Notes: generated from the letters alone by a model not told the origin. Positions 1 to 8,925 are shown, numbered from the stretch's first letter. The stretch: 19,507 bases of DNA from JBEKTY01 sp049515555 (GCA_049515555.1 JBEKTY010000154.1:1-19507); one strand, 5' to 3'. Made by a program: numbers and translations.

Positions 1-24
1 CCGATCCAACCTGGGTAACGCCAT
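1..24 (-). CDS. 5' end of an unidentified gene leaving the window (partial)
   Basis: On the minus strand an ATG at 24-22 is preceded by a perfect AGGAGG (plus-strand 33-38) with an 8-nt spacer, one of the best ribosome binding sites in the window. Only eight codons are visible (MALPRLDR), so no product can be named. The gene diverges from rpsA, and the two share the spacer 25-341. The strength and spacing of the Shine-Dalgarno sequence are what support a real start. Confidence 0.6.
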
Positions 25-341
25 CGCGATTTCCTCCTGCTTCGCATTGTGTTGAAACCAAGACGCTAACCCAGGTTATACATCCTCCCTATCTTTCGCG
101 CCATAGATACTTGCCACACACACTCAAGACGCGCGGTTGTCACGGGCGCGCGGCTCCGGTAGAATGATCGGTTCTCGACGGCCCGCGGAGAGTCCCTTGC
201 GTTGAGGGACCGGGCGGACGAGATGGTCTTATACTCTGCGCGGTTGGAAATGACCCGAGCCGCAACAATTTGGAATGCGTCGGATCATTTCTGGCGGCCC
301 ACAGTATAGCGTGTGTTTTTTTAGGATCGGAAATCAAACCG
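25..341. promoter_or_regulatory. Divergent intergenic spacer upstream of rpsA
   Basis: This 317-bp gap lies between the left-edge minus-strand gene and rpsA and must hold both promoters. Toward rpsA there is a TATACT box at 230-235; the best upstream hexamer, TTGAGG at 202-207, is 22 bp away, too far for a normal sigma-70 pair. Toward the left gene the minus strand carries TATAAC at 80-75 with no good -35. A 9-bp inverted repeat (AACCTGGGT at 8-16, ACCCAGGTT at 69-77) brackets the left gene's ribosome binding site. If transcription of rpsA starts near 242, its leader is about 100 nt, long enough for the translational autoregulation known for S1 in E. coli, but no specific structure was identified. 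Confidence 0.35.
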
Positions 342-2270
<1,929 letters not shown>

Positions 2271-2575
2271 CCGGCAACGTAGCAGGCGGGTTATTCGCCC
2301 TTCGTCGGCGGTGCGGCGGCTGTTAGGGCCGGCTATTTCCGCCCTCCGCCTTCCGCCTTCATCCTTCATCCTTCGTTGCGACGGGCCGGTTATGCCGGTT
2401 CTTATGGCAGTCGGCCGGTTACGACCGGCCGGGCCGCTGTTATCGCTACCGCAGAAAATCTACCTATTTCCCCCCTATTTCGTCAACTGCCCAGTTACTT
2501 GCAGAAGGCCCTCTCTTCGCGTCGATAGTTGTGTCAGCCTGGTCTCCCACGGCCGCGGACCTACTACCGATTGCC
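2271..2575. other. Spacer between rpsA and the sigma factor gene
   Basis: This 305-bp gap holds the inverted repeat copy at 2339-2375 and a short perfect hairpin at 2413-2430 (GGCCGGT, loop TACG, ACCGGCC). No run of T follows that hairpin, so it is not a standard intrinsic terminator. No convincing promoter for the sigma gene was found: TTGCAG near 2500 has only a poor -10 partner. No gene is visible here on either strand. Confidence 0.4.
2339..2375 (-). repeat. Inverted partner of the GGAAGGCGG repeat, with CATCCTT units
   Basis: The plus strand reads CCGCCCTCCGCC, then CCTTCCGCC, then two CATCCTT units. The reverse complement contains GAAGGCGGAAGGCGGA, an exact 16-nt match to the copy inside the rpsA tail. 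It lies in the 305-bp spacer between rpsA and the sigma factor gene and may act as part of a transcription-end structure. Confidence 0.65.
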
Positions 2576-3436
2576 ATGCCCAAGACACGACGCCGACTGT
2601 TGCCCAACGTGCAATCTCCCTTGGAGACCTATCTAAGGGAGATCAACGAGACCGCGCTGCTTTCGGCGGGTGACGAGCACGACTTGGCCGTGGCCATCGG
2701 GACCGGCGACGTCATGGCCCGCGATCGCATGGTCCGCGCCAACCTGCGGCTGGTGGTGAACATTGCCCGCGGCTACACGGGCAAGGGCCTCGGGCTGCAA
2801 GACTTGATCGAGGAGGGCAACCTGGGGCTGCTGCGGGCCGTCGAGGGCTTCGATCCGGCCGTGGGCACGCGTTTCTCGACCTACGCCAGCTACTGGATCA
2901 AGCAGTCGATCAAGCGGGCCCTGATCAACACGGCCAAAACGATCCGCATTCCCGCCTACATGGTCGAGCTGCTGTCGAAGTGGCGGCGGGCCAGCACGCG
3001 ACTGGCCGAGGAGTTGGGCCGCACGCCCACGCCCGAGGAGGTGGCACGTGTCCTGGGACTGCCCCGCAAGAAACTGCCGATCATCAAGAAGGCTATCCGC
3101 ATCTACAACCTCACCCCGCAGACGGACCAGGCGGAGGCCGGCTGGTCGCTGGGCGAGATGATCCAGGACGAGCGGATTCGCAGCCCCGACACGGAAATGG
3201 TCGAGAGCGACAACCTGACGCACGTCCTCCAGCAGTTGCAGACCATGGATTCGCGCGAGGCGACCGTGTTGCGGATGCGGTTCGGCCTGGACAACCACGA
3301 GCCCCGCACGCTCAAGGAGATCGGCGAGTCGCTGGGCCTGACCCGCGAGCGGGTGCGGCAGATCGAGACCGAGGCCCTCGGTAAGCTGGCCGACAGCCTG
3401 AACGGGCCGGTGACCTTGGAAGACGGTCAAGGCTGA
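2576..3436 (+). CDS. RNA polymerase sigma-70 factor, RpoD/SigA-like, lacking region 1.1
   Basis: This 286-residue protein directs RNA polymerase to promoters. In order it shows region 1.2 (SPLETYLREI), region 2 with the core-binding and -10 recognition segment (RLVVNIARGY, DLIEEGNLGLLRAVEGFD, FSTYASYWIKQSI), region 3 (RLAEELGRTPTPEEVARVLG), and region 4 with the -35 recognition helix (TLKEIGESLGLTRERVRQIE). Region 1.1, usual in primary sigma factors, is absent and the protein is shorter than typical RpoD. That fits the RpoD/SigA-type factors annotated in many planctomycetes, or a group 2 alternative factor. The ATG at 2576 is preferred over a GTG at 2531, because the extra 15 residues are not sigma-like; no strong ribosome binding site is visible for either. 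It is followed by an 18-bp inverted repeat. Confidence 0.93.
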   Translation: MPKTRRRLLPNVQSPLETYLREINETALLSAGDEHDLAVAIGTGDVMARDRMVRANLRLVVNIARGYTGKGLGLQDLIEEGNLGLLRAVEGFDPAVGTRFSTYASYWIKQSIKRALINTAKTIRIPAYMVELLSKWRRASTRLAEELGRTPTPEEVARVLGLPRKKLPIIKKAIRIYNLTPQTDQAEAGWSLGEMIQDERIRSPDTEMVESDNLTHVLQQLQTMDSREATVLRMRFGLDNHEPRTLKEIGESLGLTRERVRQIETEALGKLADSLNGPVTLEDGQG

Positions 3437-3444
3437 GTCAGCCC

Positions 3445-3497
3445 TCAGTTTTCAGTGTTCAGTTTTCAGCCCGGCCTTACTGAACACTGAAAACTGA
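3445..3497. repeat. Inverted repeat of TTTTCAG/TGTTCAG units after the sigma gene
   Basis: TCAGTTTTCAGTGTTCAG at 3445-3462 is perfectly complementary to CTGAACACTGAAAACTGA at 3480-3497, with a 17-nt spacer. The arms are themselves built from near-identical 7-9 nt units, so the element looks like a slippage-prone dispersed repeat. It starts 8 bp after the sigma stop codon and could end that transcript, although no T-run follows. Confidence 0.8.
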
Positions 3498-3514
3498 ATA
3501 CCGAACACTAACGC

Positions 3515-3550
3515 AAAAAGACCCCCGCCCCGAGCAAGTCGGAGCGGGGG
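3515..3550 (-). terminator. Intrinsic terminator of the BON/DUF1573 minus-strand unit
   Basis: Read on the minus strand, CCCCCGCTCCGA (3550-3539), loop CTTGC, and TCGGGGCGGGGG (3533-3522) form a 12-bp stem with one mismatch. Two bases later comes a run of five T (3519-3515). This is a textbook rho-independent terminator, about 90 bp past the stop of the BON gene at 3640, and it points the right way for that gene. Confidence 0.85.
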
Positions 3551-3639
3551 CCAACTCGTCCTCCCCCCCAGGATCAGCGTTATATCTGCACAGCCGATGG
3601 TCCCGTTTCACCGCACGGAAGATCGGGACCGTCCGGCGA

Positions 3640-4467
3640 TCACCGCCACCAGCAGCATCGCGGGCCGTCCTTGAAGTTCAGGAACCACCAGCCGTCGTCC
3701 CATTCCAACGATACCTTGCGCCATCCCAACGGGACCTGCGGGTAGGGATAGAAGGGGCCGATGTAGGGCCAGGCGGTTGCCGAATACTGTCGCGGGTAAG
3801 TGACCGCCGCGTAGTTCGGATAAGCGGCGTAGCTCGGCCAGGAATAGTTCGGCATGGCCGGCTGGTCGTAGCGGACGGGAGCGGGACCGGCGGCGCCGCC
3901 GGGCGCGGCCATCGGCAGCGGCGGGCCCGGCACTCCCGTGACGGTCTCTGCCACGCCCTGGGGCAGCGGCGCCGGCCTGCCCATCGGCACCGGGGGCGCC
4001 GGGGCCGGCGGGACAACCGGCTGCACCGCCGCGGTCGACACGGCCCCCGAGGTGCTGAACGAAGTCGCCAGGGGCTGCGCATGGCTCGCATCCTTGGCCG
4101 CCGTGTCGTCGGCGCGCCGCAAGGGATTCAGAGCCGCCAGTTTCGCACCAAACGTTTGCGCGCTAGTGCTCGGCGCCCCGCCGGGGTTGGTCACTCCCAA
4201 CTCGTTGACCACCCGGCTTACACCCGGGAAGCCCAACGCCAGTTTCGCCGCCTGGGCCGCCTGGTCTGGAGTGCGAACGCTTCCTTCCAGCCAGACGGTG
4301 CCGTCGATGTAGCGGATGCCGATGTTGTAATCACTCGGGTTGCCGCCGAGGTTCTTCCGCAAGTTGTTGGCAACCTGCTCGGCGGCCTCCTGGTTTCCTG
4401 CCCGCACCGCGGCTGGGAATCCTCCCAGCGCAATAGCGAGCCACGCCACCGTCAATAAGCGTCGCAT
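3640..4467 (-). CDS. Exported BON-domain protein with proline- and tyrosine-rich C-terminus
   Basis: The 275-residue product begins with a signal peptide (MRRLLTVAWLAIALGG, likely cut after VRA near residue 23). One BON domain follows at about 27-92, with the hallmark glycines and hydrophobics in GTVWLEGSV and FPGVSRVVNEL. BON domains are small folds found in envelope and osmotic-stress proteins and may bind lipids or other ligands. The rest is low complexity: a proline/alanine-rich linker at about 140-190, a tyrosine-rich segment at about 200-245, and a tryptophan/cysteine-rich end (CCWWR). The start is fixed by AGGAGG (plus-strand 4475-4480) with 7-nt spacing. The upstream neighbour on the same strand is the DUF1573 gene, 285 bp away. 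The cellular role is unknown; export is inferred from the signal peptide. Confidence 0.88.
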   Translation of the reverse strand: MRRLLTVAWLAIALGGFPAAVRAGNQEAAEQVANNLRKNLGGNPSDYNIGIRYIDGTVWLEGSVRTPDQAAQAAKLALGFPGVSRVVNELGVTNPGGAPSTSAQTFGAKLAALNPLRRADDTAAKDASHAQPLATSFSTSGAVSTAAVQPVVPPAPAPPVPMGRPAPLPQGVAETVTGVPGPPLPMAAPGGAAGPAPVRYDQPAMPNYSWPSYAAYPNYAAVTYPRQYSATAWPYIGPFYPYPQVPLGWRKVSLEWDDGWWFLNFKDGPRCCWWR

Positions 4468-4752
4468 GCTCTTCCCTCCTACGAATCGTGTTCCTGGGGT
4501 AAAGACTGCGGAGCGGCCGCTCGTCGGGGAGAAGACCGGTCATGCCCCGACAGGCGGTTGCACCACCGGCGTGTTGCCCCCCTGGCAACGTCCGCATCCG
4601 ATCATTGCCTGACTATAGGTTTCGGTCTGCGGATTGTGCCGGACGGAAGAAATCTTTCGATTTTGCGGCTTTTGTCGGTTGTAGCGGCGCGGCGCCGGCG
4701 TGGCTCGAATCACAGAAACCCCGTCAGCAGAACGATTTGCGCTGCCAACTCA
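4468..4752 (-). promoter_or_regulatory. Leader and possible promoter of the BON gene
   Basis: The 285-bp gap between the DUF1573 stop and the BON start carries, on the minus strand, a TATAGT box at 4617-4612 without a good -35 hexamer 17 bp upstream. A small hairpin (GTTGCC/GGCAAC, 4573-4589) lies downstream of it. No gene is visible. The BON gene could be expressed from here or by read-through from DUF1573. Confidence 0.35.
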
Positions 4753-5757
4753 CTAGTCGGAGCCGCTAGTCCGGGCCGCTACGACGGCATAGGCCGACAG
4801 ATCGGGGGCGTTCTGGCCCGAGTCGGTCACAATGTGGATCGTTCGGGTTACCTTACCCGCCTCGCGGCCGGCGGTGAACTTCACCGGCACCACGTGCAGC
4901 GTCTTGGGCGACGGGTCTGACGGCTGGCCGAACGTGAACGAATGGTCGTCGCAAGCGATCGATAGGATTCGGAATGGGCGCTGGGAGCGCACCACCAGCG
5001 ACTTGATCACCTCCCGCCCCGGTTGCACCACGCCCATGAAAAGCGACGAGGGGCTGACCGTAATGCCCGAAACGATGCGTCCCTCGACCGTTAGCGGGAT
5101 CTGCATCCCCTGGCCCTCGTTGGTGACCAGCGTGAGCTGGTCCTGAAGGTAGCCGACGGGGGCGGTTCCGTCCACGCGAACCGCCACCTCGTAGGAAACT
5201 CGACCAAGTTGGCGGTCGATTGTGGCGACCTTTGCCGAGATGCACGGGTTGCCGCTTTTGACGTCGATGACCTGCCAATCCGGCCGGCCGGCGTAGTTGA
5301 TGGTGACTTTCCGCTCGACGGGCGTCCCCTCTTCCACCTCGCCGAGCTCAACGCTCCCCGGCTCGAACACCACGTCGCTGCGGACATACCCCTTGACGTG
5401 AAGCTGTACCTCGGCCGGGTAGGGCTTGTCCAGGAGCACGGTGATTGTGGCCGCGCGGGCCCCCAGAAAACTCCCCGTGTTGAGCGTGGCATGAATCGCC
5501 CCCTGCTCGTACGTCTTTAGCGCCGGGTTGACGATCTCCACGCTCGTGCACCCGCAGCTCGACCTGGCGCTCTGGATGTGGGCGTCCTCGATGAAAATGT
5601 TCGACAAGGGGAAGTCGAATTCGGCCTTCGTGCCCCGGGCGATCGTGCCGAAATCGTGCTCCTGCGAAGCGAACATTTTGCGGGCCCATTCCTGCCCCGC
5701 GGCAGTGGCAGCCGGCAAGAGGATCACCAACAGGATTAGCCCTATCTTCCGCACCAT
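4753..5757 (-). CDS. Exported DUF1573 family protein
   Basis: The 334-residue product opens with a signal peptide (MVRKIGLILLVILLPAATAA). The DUF1573 signature comes next: HDFGTIARGTKAEFDFPLSN, then the cysteine motif SSCGCTS. After it come further beta-sandwich (Ig/ASH-like) modules with repeated features such as GYVRSDVVFEPGSVELGEV and SGITVSPSSLFMGVV. Such proteins are abundant in planctomycetes and Bacteroidetes; no biochemical role is established. The internal start at 5757 is chosen because it puts the signal peptide at the N-terminus; an ATG at 5808 would add 17 charged residues. A TTGACA promoter lies 73-101 bp upstream of this start. It is the first gene of the minus-strand pair with the BON gene and is divergent from the glycosyltransferase. 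Confidence 0.9.
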   Translation of the reverse strand: MVRKIGLILLVILLPAATAAGQEWARKMFASQEHDFGTIARGTKAEFDFPLSNIFIEDAHIQSARSSCGCTSVEIVNPALKTYEQGAIHATLNTGSFLGARAATITVLLDKPYPAEVQLHVKGYVRSDVVFEPGSVELGEVEEGTPVERKVTINYAGRPDWQVIDVKSGNPCISAKVATIDRQLGRVSYEVAVRVDGTAPVGYLQDQLTLVTNEGQGMQIPLTVEGRIVSGITVSPSSLFMGVVQPGREVIKSLVVRSQRPFRILSIACDDHSFTFGQPSDPSPKTLHVVPVKFTAGREAGKVTRTIHIVTDSGQNAPDLSAYAVVAARTSGSD

Positions 5758-5829
5758 GGCATCACTTCGCACCACTTCGGGTCGCCTCAAATCACGTCTT
5801 CTGTACATCCCGGGTTACGGGCCCGTGGA

Positions 5830-5858
5830 ACTCTATGCTGTTGTAACGCTCGTGTCAA
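5830..5858 (-). promoter_or_regulatory. Sigma-70 promoter for the DUF1573 gene
   Basis: On the minus strand a perfect -35 TTGACA (5858-5853) is followed after exactly 17 bp by TAGAGT (5835-5830). Transcription would start near 5823 and give a leader of about 65 nt before the ATG at 5757. It would leave only about 15 nt before the ATG at 5808, another reason to prefer the shorter protein. Confidence 0.7.
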
Positions 5859-6035
5859 CTTCGTTCTTTCCCATTTTCCCAAGGACATAGAAGTCAAATC
5901 GGCGGGGATACGCTTTGCGCTTGAAGGGGCGGTCGCCGAGGCACGGTAATAGGTGGGCCACATTTCAATTACGGGTGGGGGGTCAAATAGGGTGAAATAG
6001 GTTAAACAGTCAAACATTGGCTGGCGCGTTTGCCC
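5859..6035. other. AT-richer middle of the divergent spacer
   Basis: Between the two promoters is a stretch without coding signal that is richer in A and T than its surroundings. It holds a run of related short units (GGTCAAATAGGG, GTGAAATAGG, GTTAAACAGTCAAAC) at about 5978-6016, preceded by GGTGGGCCACATTTCAATTA. It may be a dispersed repeat or the remnant of a mobile element, but nothing recognisable is encoded. Confidence 0.3.
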
Positions 6036-6064
6036 TTGACCCTTCAGCCGGCCTCGACTATCCT
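6036..6064 (+). promoter_or_regulatory. Sigma-70 promoter for the glycosyltransferase/radical SAM unit
   Basis: TTGACC (6036-6041) and TATCCT (6059-6064) are separated by exactly 17 bp. The expected start is near 6071, giving a leader of about 55 nt to the ATG at 6127. Each box has one or two mismatches to consensus. Confidence 0.65.
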
Positions 6065-6126
6065 GCCCGGCACGCGGCCCCGAGGCCCCCACGTGCTCTA
6101 TTATCCTCCCGCAATCGGTGCCCGCC

Positions 6127-7569
6127 ATGATCCCGCTTTGCACCGTATACCCGCTCCTGGGTGAGGCGCCGGGCTGGCTGCTGGCGTATCTGATTCTGGC
6201 TGCCGGCGGGATCCTCTCGTCGCTGCTACTGGCCCTGCAAGCATGGGAGCATGTCCGCTTTGCCAGGAGTTGTTTGGCCGATCTGGCCCGCCATAAGCCG
6301 AGGGGCCGGGCCCTGGTGCTGGTGCCCTGCAAAGGGCACGACCTGGGCCTGGAGGAGAATCTTCGGGCACTGCTGCGGCAGGATTATCCGGACTATGAGT
6401 TGAGGCTGATCGTTGAGAGTGCCACCGACCCGGCCTGTGCCGTGATCCGGCGGGTCATGGCGGACCATCCTCACGTCAAGGCGCGGCTGGTGGTGGCGGG
6501 CAGCGCCCTTCGCAGCGGCCAGAAAGTCCACAACTTGCAGGTTGCCACGGTGGGGCTTTCGCCCCGGATCAATTACCTGGCCTTCCTGGATTCCGACGGC
6601 CGGCCGCATCCATATTGGTTGCGGTTGGCAATTGCCCGCTTGTACCGGGTCGAGATGGGAGCCAGCACCGGCTATCGCTGGTTCATTCCGCGGCGGGCAT
6701 CGCTGGCCAACGCACTGCTCTACAGCATGAACTGCGACCTCATGTCGCGGCTGGGCCGCCGCAGCCCGCACCTGGTTTGGGGCGGCTCCTGGGCCCTGCG
6801 GCGTGCGACGTTCCAGCGGATCGGACTCCGCCGGGCCTGGCACGGAACCCTCAGCGACGACCTGGTCGCCAGCCGGCTGCTCCGCCAAGCACAGCGTTAC
6901 GTGCGTTTCGAGCCGGCCTGCGTCGTGGCCTCGCCCATCGATTATTCGCTCGCAGAGATGTTCGCCTTCCTGCGGCGGCAGTACGTGATCGTCAGGCATT
7001 ATGCCATCGGGTGGTGGTGCTTGACCGTGGCGACTTCCTCGGCGCGGATGCTGGTGTGGCTGCTTTCGCTGCTGGCGCTGGGGCGGGGACTGGCCGGAGG
7101 GCCGCCGGCGCCTTGGATCCCCGCCGCCGTCCTGGCGCTGCTCTACGGCCTGGGCGTCTACCGCTCAGCGCTGATCCAGCGGTTGGGTCGCACCTATTTC
7201 CCCCACCAGGCCGATGTCCTCCGCCGCGTGCGGCGGTTCGACCTATGGGCCAGACCGGCAGCCGAGTTGGTGCACTGGCTGGGACTGGTCAGCTCGGCCT
7301 GGGGCCGGCACATCACGTGGCGCGGTATCCGCTATCGGCTTGCCTGCGACGGCCGCGTGACACGGCGGACGGCGGCCGCGCCTCGTAGGCACGAAGCTAA
7401 GGGCGGCTCGCGAGTTGATCTCCCCTCTCCCTCTGGGAGAGGGGCAGGGGGTGAGGGCCAGGGCAGTCTCGCGGCCAAAAGCCCTCACCCTAGCCCTCTC
7501 CCGGAGGGAGAGGGGACCGGGCCTCCGCAATTTGCAAAAGTCCAGATAGGTCTCAAGTCGTTTCGCTGA
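6127..7569 (+). CDS. Membrane glycosyltransferase, GT2/GT21 (ceramide glucosyltransferase-like)
   Basis: This protein (480 residues from ATG 6127; a GTG at 6118 is an alternative) likely moves a sugar from a nucleotide donor to a lipid or other membrane acceptor. A membrane segment (WLLAYLILAAGGILSSLLLA) precedes the GT-A domain with VPCKGHD, the metal-binding DxD in FLDSDG (Asp155 and Asp157), GGSWALRR, and a catalytic SDDLV motif (Asp244, Asp245). The usual QxxRW is replaced by RRQY near residues 283-286, inside a RRQYVIVRHY run. Hydrophobic segments near 305-350 are probable membrane passes. This layout matches the GT21/HpnI branch more than soluble GT2 enzymes. The last ~40 residues are translated from a palindromic repeat at 7421-7516 and are unlikely to be functional. 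The stop is 3 bp before the radical SAM gene, so the two are co-transcribed. The acceptor is unknown. Confidence 0.85.
   Translation: MIPLCTVYPLLGEAPGWLLAYLILAAGGILSSLLLALQAWEHVRFARSCLADLARHKPRGRALVLVPCKGHDLGLEENLRALLRQDYPDYELRLIVESATDPACAVIRRVMADHPHVKARLVVAGSALRSGQKVHNLQVATVGLSPRINYLAFLDSDGRPHPYWLRLAIARLYRVEMGASTGYRWFIPRRASLANALLYSMNCDLMSRLGRRSPHLVWGGSWALRRATFQRIGLRRAWHGTLSDDLVASRLLRQAQRYVRFEPACVVASPIDYSLAEMFAFLRRQYVIVRHYAIGWWCLTVATSSARMLVWLLSLLALGRGLAGGPPAPWIPAAVLALLYGLGVYRSALIQRLGRTYFPHQADVLRRVRRFDLWARPAAELVHWLGLVSSAWGRHITWRGIRYRLACDGRVTRRTAAAPRRHEAKGGSRVDLPSPSGRGAGGEGQGSLAAKSPHPSPLPEGEGTGPPQFAKVQIGLKSFR
7421..7516 (+). repeat. Palindromic GGGAGAGGG element (copy 1), translated in the glycosyltransferase C-terminus
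   Basis: Two hairpin-forming arms flank a short centre. CCCCTCTCCC/GGGAGAGGGG (7422-7444) and CCCTCTCCC/GGGAGAGGG (about 7493-7514) each pair locally, while GGGTGAGGG and CCCTCACCC pair the two halves with each other. Read in frame it gives PSPSGRGAGGEG and PHPSPLPEGEG, peptide signatures seen at the ends of many unrelated annotated proteins because this repeat type occurs widely in GC-rich bacteria. A second copy lies at 11211-11325. Confidence 0.85.
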
Positions 7570-7572
7570 CAC

Positions 7573-8925
7573 ATGCCGATGCACGTCGTTCTCTGGGACA
7601 CGCGAAAGTTCGACGTTTCCAAGGATTTCGCCGGCGGCTACGGCATCGGGCAGTACGCGGGTCGAGGCGGCGCCGCCGATTGGCTGATCCGCCGCTTCTA
7701 TCGCCGCGACCGCCGGCCGGTGGCCCTGTTGTTCGCGCACCTGGCGGCGATCTTCGCCCGCCTCGGCCACCGCGTGCAGTACGTCGAAGACCACGTGCCC
7801 CGCGGCGCCGATCTGTACATCTTCTGCCCCTCGCTCATCACTCTGTCGCTGGAGCGCCAGGTAATGTCGCGACTGCTGGCCGACCAGCCGGGGGCCACCG
7901 TGCTAGTGGTGGGCGCAGTGGCGTCAGCCCTGCCGCAGATGTTCGACGCCCCGGGCGTGACCGTCGTCCAGGGCGACGCGGAGCAACTGCTCTGGCGGTT
8001 GGACGAGGTGTTGGCCGCCAGCGACGGGACCGTGCCGCTGGGCGTGCTCGAGGACCTCGACCGGTTGCCGCCGCCGGATTGGTCGCCCTTCGGCCCGCAG
8101 CGGTTCCGCATCAGCTTCGATTTCTGGCGGTTTCCGACGGCATTCATCCAAGCCAGCCGGGGCTGCCCGTTCCGCTGCAATTACTGCCCCTATGTCGTCG
8201 CGGGCCATCCGGTGCGGCACCGCGATCCGCAGGCGGTGGCGGACGAGATTCGCCTTGGGATTCGGCGGTGGGGCTTCCGCTCGTTCAAGTTTCGCGACCC
8301 GGCATTCGGGACCAGCCTGGCCCGCGTGTTGCAACTCGGCGAGCAGCTCGGCCGCCTGCCGCAACGGATCCAGTTCTCGATTGAAACCCGGGTCGATCTC
8401 CTGACGCCGGACCTCCTGCGGCTGCTGAAGGAGGTGGGACTGACGAGCGTCACGGTGGGCGTCGAAACCCCCGACGAGCCGACGCTGCGCCGCTACCGCC
8501 GCGACCCGATCGGCGCGGACCGGCAGCGGGAGTTCATCGCCGTCTGCCGGCGGCTGGGAATCCGCACGGTGGCGGGCTTCCTCATCGGCTTTCCGGAAGA
8601 CACGGAAGAATCGATCCGCCGGGTGCGGCAGTATGCGATATCGATCCGGCCGACGTTCGCCAATTTCAACGTGGTGACGCCCTACCCCGGCACCGCCTTT
8701 TACGAGCAGATGCGGCCGCAAATCGCCCAGCCGGATTTCGGCCGTTTCACGGTTTACACCCCGGTGCTCAAGTACGAGCACCTCACGACGGAGCGGATCG
8801 AGACGCTGGTGAGCAAATGTTTCCACCGCTTCTACTTTCGCTGGCAGTACTTGCGCGACAATGCCGGGCTGCTATGGCCGGGGCTGCAACGGTTCGGATT
8901 TGCCCCCGGGCCGTTTGTGAACTAA
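7573..8925 (+). CDS. Radical SAM protein with N-terminal B12-binding-type domain
   Basis: This 450-residue protein carries the radical SAM iron-sulfur motif CPFRCNYC (Cys198, Cys202, Cys205). The cluster binds S-adenosylmethionine and starts radical chemistry. Residues about 45-140 resemble the cobalamin-binding domain of the BchE/HpnJ-type class (ALLFAHLAAIFARLGHRVQYVED, then LYIFCPSL and VLVVGAVASALPQMF). Later family features include GVETPDEPTLRRYRR, GFLIGFPEDTEESI and NVVTPYPGTAFYEQM. The classical cobalamin-ligand DxHxxG is not evident, so cobalamin may not be bound. The first 40 residues (FAGGYGIGQYAGRGGAADW) are unusual. The gene starts 3 bp after the glycosyltransferase stop, with no clear ribosome binding site, consistent with translational coupling. 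Substrate unknown; the pairing suggests modification of a glycosylated lipid. Confidence 0.88.
   Translation: MPMHVVLWDTRKFDVSKDFAGGYGIGQYAGRGGAADWLIRRFYRRDRRPVALLFAHLAAIFARLGHRVQYVEDHVPRGADLYIFCPSLITLSLERQVMSRLLADQPGATVLVVGAVASALPQMFDAPGVTVVQGDAEQLLWRLDEVLAASDGTVPLGVLEDLDRLPPPDWSPFGPQRFRISFDFWRFPTAFIQASRGCPFRCNYCPYVVAGHPVRHRDPQAVADEIRLGIRRWGFRSFKFRDPAFGTSLARVLQLGEQLGRLPQRIQFSIETRVDLLTPDLLRLLKEVGLTSVTVGVETPDEPTLRRYRRDPIGADRQREFIAVCRRLGIRTVAGFLIGFPEDTEESIRRVRQYAISIRPTFANFNVVTPYPGTAFYEQMRPQIAQPDFGRFTVYTPVLKYEHLTTERIETLVSKCFHRFYFRWQYLRDNAGLLWPGLQRFGFAPGPFVN

Noticed and set aside
202..235. TTGAGG and TATACT as the rpsA promoter
   Set aside because: The 22-bp spacing is outside the normal range; only the TATACT box was kept as a weak candidate.
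6127..8925. Naming the pair hpnI and hpnJ
   Set aside because: Only the family-level pairing matches; hpnK and other hopanoid genes are absent from the window and orthology cannot be judged from sequence inspection.
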